A DNA stretch of 64,000 nt from Agapanthus africanus (Eukaryota; Streptophyta; Magnoliopsida; Asparagales; Amaryllidaceae). The stretch is from the NCBI GenBank assembly GCA_030015575.1, contig JASDDO010000026.1, forward strand, positions 450,035,096-450,099,095. The letters are read 5' to 3'. Positions 59,664 through 64,000 of the stretch are shown one piece after another. The position numbers and the translations under genes are program-made. Below the pieces are notes generated by a model. The model was not told the origin of the DNA. It made no database searches and saw only the letters and a list, made by a program, of their open reading frames with translations. Positions within the stretch are counted from its first letter, which is position 1; the number at the start of each line of letters is the position of its first letter.

Positions 59664-60756
59664 CGGTGTGGGTGTGGTAGTGGGTAAAGGAAAGGTAAAT
59701 GGAGAAATAACGACTTCGGAGTCGATAGGAGGTATGCGGACTAAACGGGCACTAGAATCCCGTGTCCAGCCTATCTTGTACTAAAAAGGGTTAGTACAAG
59801 TGGCAGCGTTGACTTATAATTAGGGGTAAATGAAGTGAATGCGGTGTTTGCTTTGAAAAAGGGACGGATTTTTGAAAAAATGATGCGACAAAACAAATGC
59901 AGCACACAAACCCTAGAATCTAGTGGTCACCTAAGTCCGGCTCTAGACCGCTCCTAACTGCCAGAAGACAAGTTGCAGGATAGAATCCTCTACTGCCTCT
60001 TTGTCCCTCCTGCGGCCAGGTAAGTGCCAGGTAAGTGGGAGGTTCTCCACTACGTAAGTAGTGGGCCTAATTAAGTAACCACCAGCCTTCGACACACTTT
60101 CCTAGGCACCACAAGAGAAACGCGGATAAGCAATGAATTACCCACGGCCTTCTTCTGTCCTAAGTGAGCGCGACGGTCCTTAGAGTCTTCTCTAGATTTC
60201 TTTTAGTTAATGTGGGTCAATGCGGATGCAAGTTTTGTGATTTTCGGGACCTAGGAAGGGTAATGAAATCCCTACCTAATTTGGATTTGGCCGTGCCCCT
60301 TAATTTTCGTATTTAGAATGCAAACAACCAAGAAATCAAAATCACGCACAAATTTAATTTTGCTTTTGCGGCGCTGCGATTATTCGCAAAGAAACCTGCA
60401 GAAAATTGTTAGTTAGAGCTAAAAGAGGAGAGATGAGAAGGTAAGAAGTCACCTGAAGCAAAAATTGCATAGAGAACCCTCCAAGGGGCCGCGGTTCCGC
60501 CGCAATTGGGCACTTAGGCCGCGCTTCCACGGTCTCGTGATAAGATCACTGAACCAAAATTTTTCAAGGAGCTTCTGTAGACTCCCTCAACTCTCTGGTA
60601 TTTTCCAAAAAATTTCTTCAATTTCCAAACAGCTCCAGATTTCCTTGCAATGAACCACAACAAATCGTTTAGGGTTTGCACGAATTTTGATCTTAAAATA
60701 ACAATGGAATAATTCTTTCAATTCAAACTATAATATGAAACGAATTAGCGCGCGAT
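59664..60756 (-). other. 5' leader of Athila
   Basis: 1.1 kb without ORF. Homologous to the leader at 5636-6789. Contains the palindrome pair 60488-60533. Confidence 0.75.
60488..60533. repeat. Paired GC-rich palindromes in the Athila leader
   Basis: GCCGCGGTTCCGCCGC (60488-60503) and the more decayed GCCGCGCTTCCACGGT (60518-60533), 30 bp apart, 244-289 nt after the 5' LTR. Confidence 0.8.
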
Positions 60757-60774
60757 TCCCCGGCAACGGCGCCA
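60757..60774 (-). other. Primer binding site (Asp-tRNA)
   Basis: Minus-strand TGGCGCCGTTGCCGGGGA, three bases from the LTR end at 60778; the standard Athila/Tat primer site. Confidence 0.93.
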
Positions 60775-60777
60775 TTT

Positions 60778-61373
60778 TGATTGTCTTAAGATTCTGATTG
60801 TGTGTATCAAATCAAGTGAATGAGTTTCTTTGTGTCGGTATTTAGAAAATTGTAAAGAAATCACAACCAAAAATTATATTTGACCGCAATCAACTACGGT
60901 GTCAGTTGTAAATCATAAGCGAGTGTGGATCGTCCACAGGGATTGTGCGATTCGTTTCTTTGTTTAACTTGTTTGAATCGAAAAGTTAATCGAAAAGAAA
61001 AGAAAACATGATTCAAGAATTTATCGATTGATTCAGGTGTCACGATATTTAATCAAGAATCAAGAAACTGATAAACAAATCAAGAATCGGTGTTTTGATA
61101 ATATTTCCAACCAAAATATCAAGAATCTAAATGAGGCTCGTAGGAATCGATCGGATCTATAGACGTGAAGTAATTTCAAGCTTTCGTGTTCTTGTCCTTC
61201 GAAGGATTGATACTAGATCGATGATGATCGACGAGAGTTAGGGCTTTCTTGATGAAACTAGGGTTTCATCGTTTAACCCTTGTTCTTTCATCGATATCAT
61301 TCGCATTCTAGCCTCTAGCAATTTCAAGAAACAATCATAACTCCCCAATCTCGAGCGATATCAATCAAGAAAG
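60778..61373 (-). repeat. 5' LTR of Athila, truncated by a Copia
   Basis: Matches 50820-51415 until ATCAATCAAGAAAG, then breaks into Copia LTR. GAAAG (61369-61373) would be the Copia's target duplication; the second copy is outside the window. Confidence 0.92.
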
Positions 61374-63595
61374 TGAAAGGTTTTTAGGCACTCTAGTAAG
61401 GTCTCACAAGGCATCGAACATGCCATTTTCAAATTTTTGGTGCCGAGAAACCCTAGACTACGGATCGTCGCTAGAATTCTAGGAGAAACTAAAAGCTAGT
61501 TAACACTTAACTACTAGGATACGGAAATTACAACCTTTGTAGATCCGGATATCCACCTCCACGGCTCCGCAACGAAGTCTTCTCGCTGTCCATCTTGAAG
61601 CTTGGACTCTCGTGACGGCTTCATCGGAGAAACGTGCGGAATAGGTCGTCGGCTTTGTGTCAAAGACGATCTACGTCGAGGTTGCACAAACTCAAGCTCC
61701 GACTTCATAAACTTGTGAAACTTGTGAAGTAAACACCCAAAACAACTTGGCAAGAGGTAGAGGGTGAAGAAATAGGAGGTGGGTTCACTTTAGATTTGGA
61801 TTTCTCTCACTAAAACTCAAGTTGCCATTGGAGTAGCAAGCTTGAAGAAGAAGAAGAAGATGAGCTCAAGAAAAGAATATGATAAGTCTTATGATAAAAA
61901 ATAAATTTTAAATCAAATACTTATCATAACTTGAACTAGGGTTAAGTGTAGAGAATTAACCATGGTCACTTGGATGGGTTAGGGTTAAGCATGAAGATAA
62001 GGATGGTTAGCAAAGTCAAAGCTTCATGAAGCTTCAACTTAAAACAAAAAGAGCCACCATTCTTATCATAATATATATCAAATAAATAAATAAACAAATA
62101 AATAAATAAACAAATATGCAAAACCCTAATTATCAATTAACCATGGATTAATTCTATACACTTAACTAAATGATCAAGTATCATCAAACATGATACAAAA
62201 ATGTGCACGAAAGCATATCACATATATAATGTGCATCAAGTGAGAAAAATCCGTTTAAAGTGAACCAATACTAGTTAATGCAAAGTAATATATCAAATAT
62301 ATAATTATACATTAAATCATTAAATCAACACTTGATTCAATGATCCGGTCATGTCGCACATAACCGACTAGTATTCAATGCATCGATTTATCGAATCAAT
62401 GATTCGATAACTAGGTCATATCGAATATAACCAATCGAAACATATATCGCGAGAATGAAATGCGGTATCACATACACGCATCATTCTCGGTCCTGCACAT
62501 ATCTCATATGCGCTCCTATTTCGTTTCGCTTGAGCCAGGAAACCTCTGTGTAGGACTCTAAAGACTCGTCAATACGCCGGTAGCAGATGATGATCATATC
62601 AAGCACCCACAAGCCGCAAGCGGTCTGCTAAACGTAACGGCCACCTGGGTATTGAGCGATCAGAAGATCGACGAGCTAGCCCGCTCACACTCCTGCGAAT
62701 CCGACCAGTAACACTTACCATACAGTCCGGTCTCTTCGTCTGATACGTCGCATATCAAGTCTAGGGGTGGTATACGTCAGACCCCAATAACCCGATAAGT
62801 CGTGCCGATGTGAGGCTCGTAACGGGTCGAGAAACTACTGGTAACACTTACCAGTAAATCTCTGATCAGCCCTGGCCAGGGACTTCCCTGCTACGGACAA
62901 TCGAGCACAGCGCAACATCAACTCCCAATACCGGGAGAGACGAAACCCCTCCTATCGCTCATTGCCTCCATGTGACTCGGGACTGTACCCAAAGACCACC
63001 GTTTTGCACGCCCTCATGGACGTGGTAAGGTGGAGATCAAAGCACAGTGGGAATCACACAAGACTCTATGACGATCTCGGGTCTACAGACTAACCTGTAC
63101 AAGTGTCACCTGAGAACTGCCATCTGACGTGAGGTATAATACCATCTGGGAGTTCTCGGCGAGTCCGTCCAGTGTACCCAGTCTCCACTGAGCACCCGTA
63201 TACCATCTCTGATGTCAAACACGAATGGATATGGGATCATCCATCGCCCATCACATGGGTCGAGAAGCGTATACGCTAGTCTACTCTGGTATATCGATGC
63301 TCTGTCTCGATACACCCACGACTAGGGACCTTGAAGGATGTACTTATGGACTACCATGTCCCCACTAGTATGATCTGCATCATAGTACAGGTAGTCAAGT
63401 ACAAATCCTAAGGGCTTTACCAACATGTAACTATAAGACAGTATAAAGAGACTAGTGTACATGTTAAGATAAATAGCAACCAGATAGCATACTATCATGT
63501 CGAGCAAGAAAGTCATCTCTATATATGTCCAAGCATCCAATATAATATACATAATCTGTACAATACTGGCCTCTAGGGCATACATACAACTAACA
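61374..63595 (-). repeat. 3' LTR of the third Copia-B
   Basis: 2222 bp. Left end TGAAAGGTTTTTAGGCACTC (TGTAGGGTTCCTAGG in the sister), right end CATACAACTAACA. Followed by ATCTCCCACTTGC, the complement of the polypurine tract. Confidence 0.92.
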
Positions 63596-63609
63596 ATCTC
63601 CCACTTGCA

Positions 63610-64000
63610 CTAGGGCCAGCTGCTGTAGTATCTCATACCGAGCATCCCGAAGAGTCTCTCAAACTGTATCTGGGGAATGGCCTTCGTGAGTGGATCCGCC
63701 GTGTTGTTCTTCGTGTCAACCCTCCTGACCTCGATCTCCCGGCGATCAACTATCTCCCGGATCAGGTGATACCGCCTCAGAATATGCCTGGACCGCTGAT
63801 GGGACCTGGGTTCCTTGGCCAAAGCCACCGCTCCATTGTTATCGCAATACAAAGGTATCGGATGCTCAATGGATGGAACAACTCCAAGTTCGGAAATGAA
63901 CTTCTTGATCCAGACAGCTTCTTTAGCAGCATCGTTGGCAGCGATGTATTCAGCCTCCATCGTCGAGTCTGCCACGGTTTCCTGCTTGGAACTCTTCCAG
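63610..64000 (-). CDS. Copia-B RNase H, partial at window edge
   Basis: 130 codons in the window without a stop, from WKSSKQETVADSTMEAEYIAAN to the C-terminus MLGMRYYSSWP. RNase H residues E in TMEAEY, D in YCDNNGAVALA and D in NNTADPLTKAIPQ are present. It is closer to an intact sequence than the sister at 21919 (TADPLTKAIP rather than TTDPLTKSIP), so this copy may be younger or better kept. The 5' part lies beyond 64000. Confidence 0.9.
   Translation of the reverse strand, partial: WKSSKQETVADSTMEAEYIAANDAAKEAVWIKKFISELGVVPSIEHPIPLYCDNNGAVALAKEPRSHQRSRHILRRYHLIREIVDRREIEVRRVDTKNNTADPLTKAIPQIQFERLFGMLGMRYYSSWP

Larger units (their letters stand above)
50820..64000 (-). mobile_element. Athila-type Ty3/Gypsy retrotransposon, nearly complete
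   Basis: Minus strand. 3' LTR 50820-52665, interior 52666-60777, 5' LTR from 60778, cut at 61373 by a Copia. Asp-tRNA primer site TGGCGCCGTTGCCGGGGA. gag-pol order gag, protease, RT, RNase H, integrase. RT motifs (IFMDDFSIFG, NWEKCHFMVQEGIVLGH, RSFLGHAGFYRRFIKDFS) are those of the Athila clade. There is no env-like third ORF between integrase and the 3' LTR. One CA-repeat frameshift and two nonsense codons break an otherwise intact polyprotein. It inserted at the edge of the Tekay-like LTR; the far end lies outside the window. Confidence 0.9.
61374..64000 (-). mobile_element. Third Copia-B, minus strand, running out of the window
   Basis: 3' LTR 61374-63595, polypurine tract, then RNase H coding sequence that is still open at the window edge. 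Clearly the same subfamily as Copia-B(-), with LTR differences such as several deletions around 61900-62200. It is the innermost element of the nest on this side. Confidence 0.92.

Noticed and set aside
1-64000. Host genes, tRNAs, rRNAs or CRISPR-like arrays
   Set aside because: All long frames belong to retrotransposon polyproteins. No cloverleaf, rRNA segment or spacer-repeat array was seen by eye; the regular repeats belong to leaders and LTRs.

Overview
This 64 kb window is repeat-rich nuclear DNA of a flowering plant. I find no host gene and no tRNA, rRNA or CRISPR. It is built almost entirely of LTR retrotransposons inserted into one another. The evidence for a plant is direct: Copia elements whose LTRs start TGTTAGT...TATGCCCTAGAGGCC (the signature of the Angela/BARE lineage) with an initiator-Met tRNA primer site, Athila-type Ty3/Gypsy elements with an Asp-tRNA primer site, and Del/Tekay-like elements with 4.4 kb LTRs ending GGGTCGTGACA. 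Athila density fits a pericentromeric or other heterochromatic setting (inference). The species cannot be told from the sequence.

Layout. Bases 1-298 are the remnant of a minus-strand Copia. At 299 the main host begins: an old plus-strand Copia ('Copia-A'). Its 5' LTR lies at 299-1030 and 17073-18359, its leader at 18360-19680 and 30296-31005, and its decayed gag-pol at 42881-46738. Four later insertions split it. (1) A non-autonomous Athila relative on the minus strand (1031-17072), itself split by a plus-strand Copia-B (7947-16753, target duplication ATATG). (2) A complete minus-strand Copia-B (19681-30290, duplication ATCCA, two LTRs of 2224 bp). (3) A plus-strand Tekay-like element with almost no coding content (31006-42875, duplication ATCAT). 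(4) A minus-strand Tekay-like LTR (46739-50819). That last LTR is cut by a nearly complete minus-strand Athila (50820 to beyond 64000), whose 5' LTR is cut at 61374 by a third Copia-B that runs out of the window. Nesting is thus at least four levels deep and eight or more elements are present.

Coding. The best-preserved polyproteins are the Athila gag-pol (54127-59663, broken by two stop codons and one CA-repeat frameshift) and the Copia-B pol (21919-25191, broken by two stops and a lost protease Asp). Copia-B has no gag, and two independently inserted copies share that absence. The non-autonomous Athila keeps the family's leader and 3' region but carries a private, unrecognised ORF in place of gag-pol.

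Most interesting signals: a paired 16-bp GC-rich palindrome, with unit starts 30-31 bp apart, found in both Copia and Athila elements and placed about 200-315 nt after the 5' LTR or inside the LTR; compensated hairpins beside repeated polypurine tracts in the Athila family; and a box repeated three times at fixed spacing in all Copia leaders.
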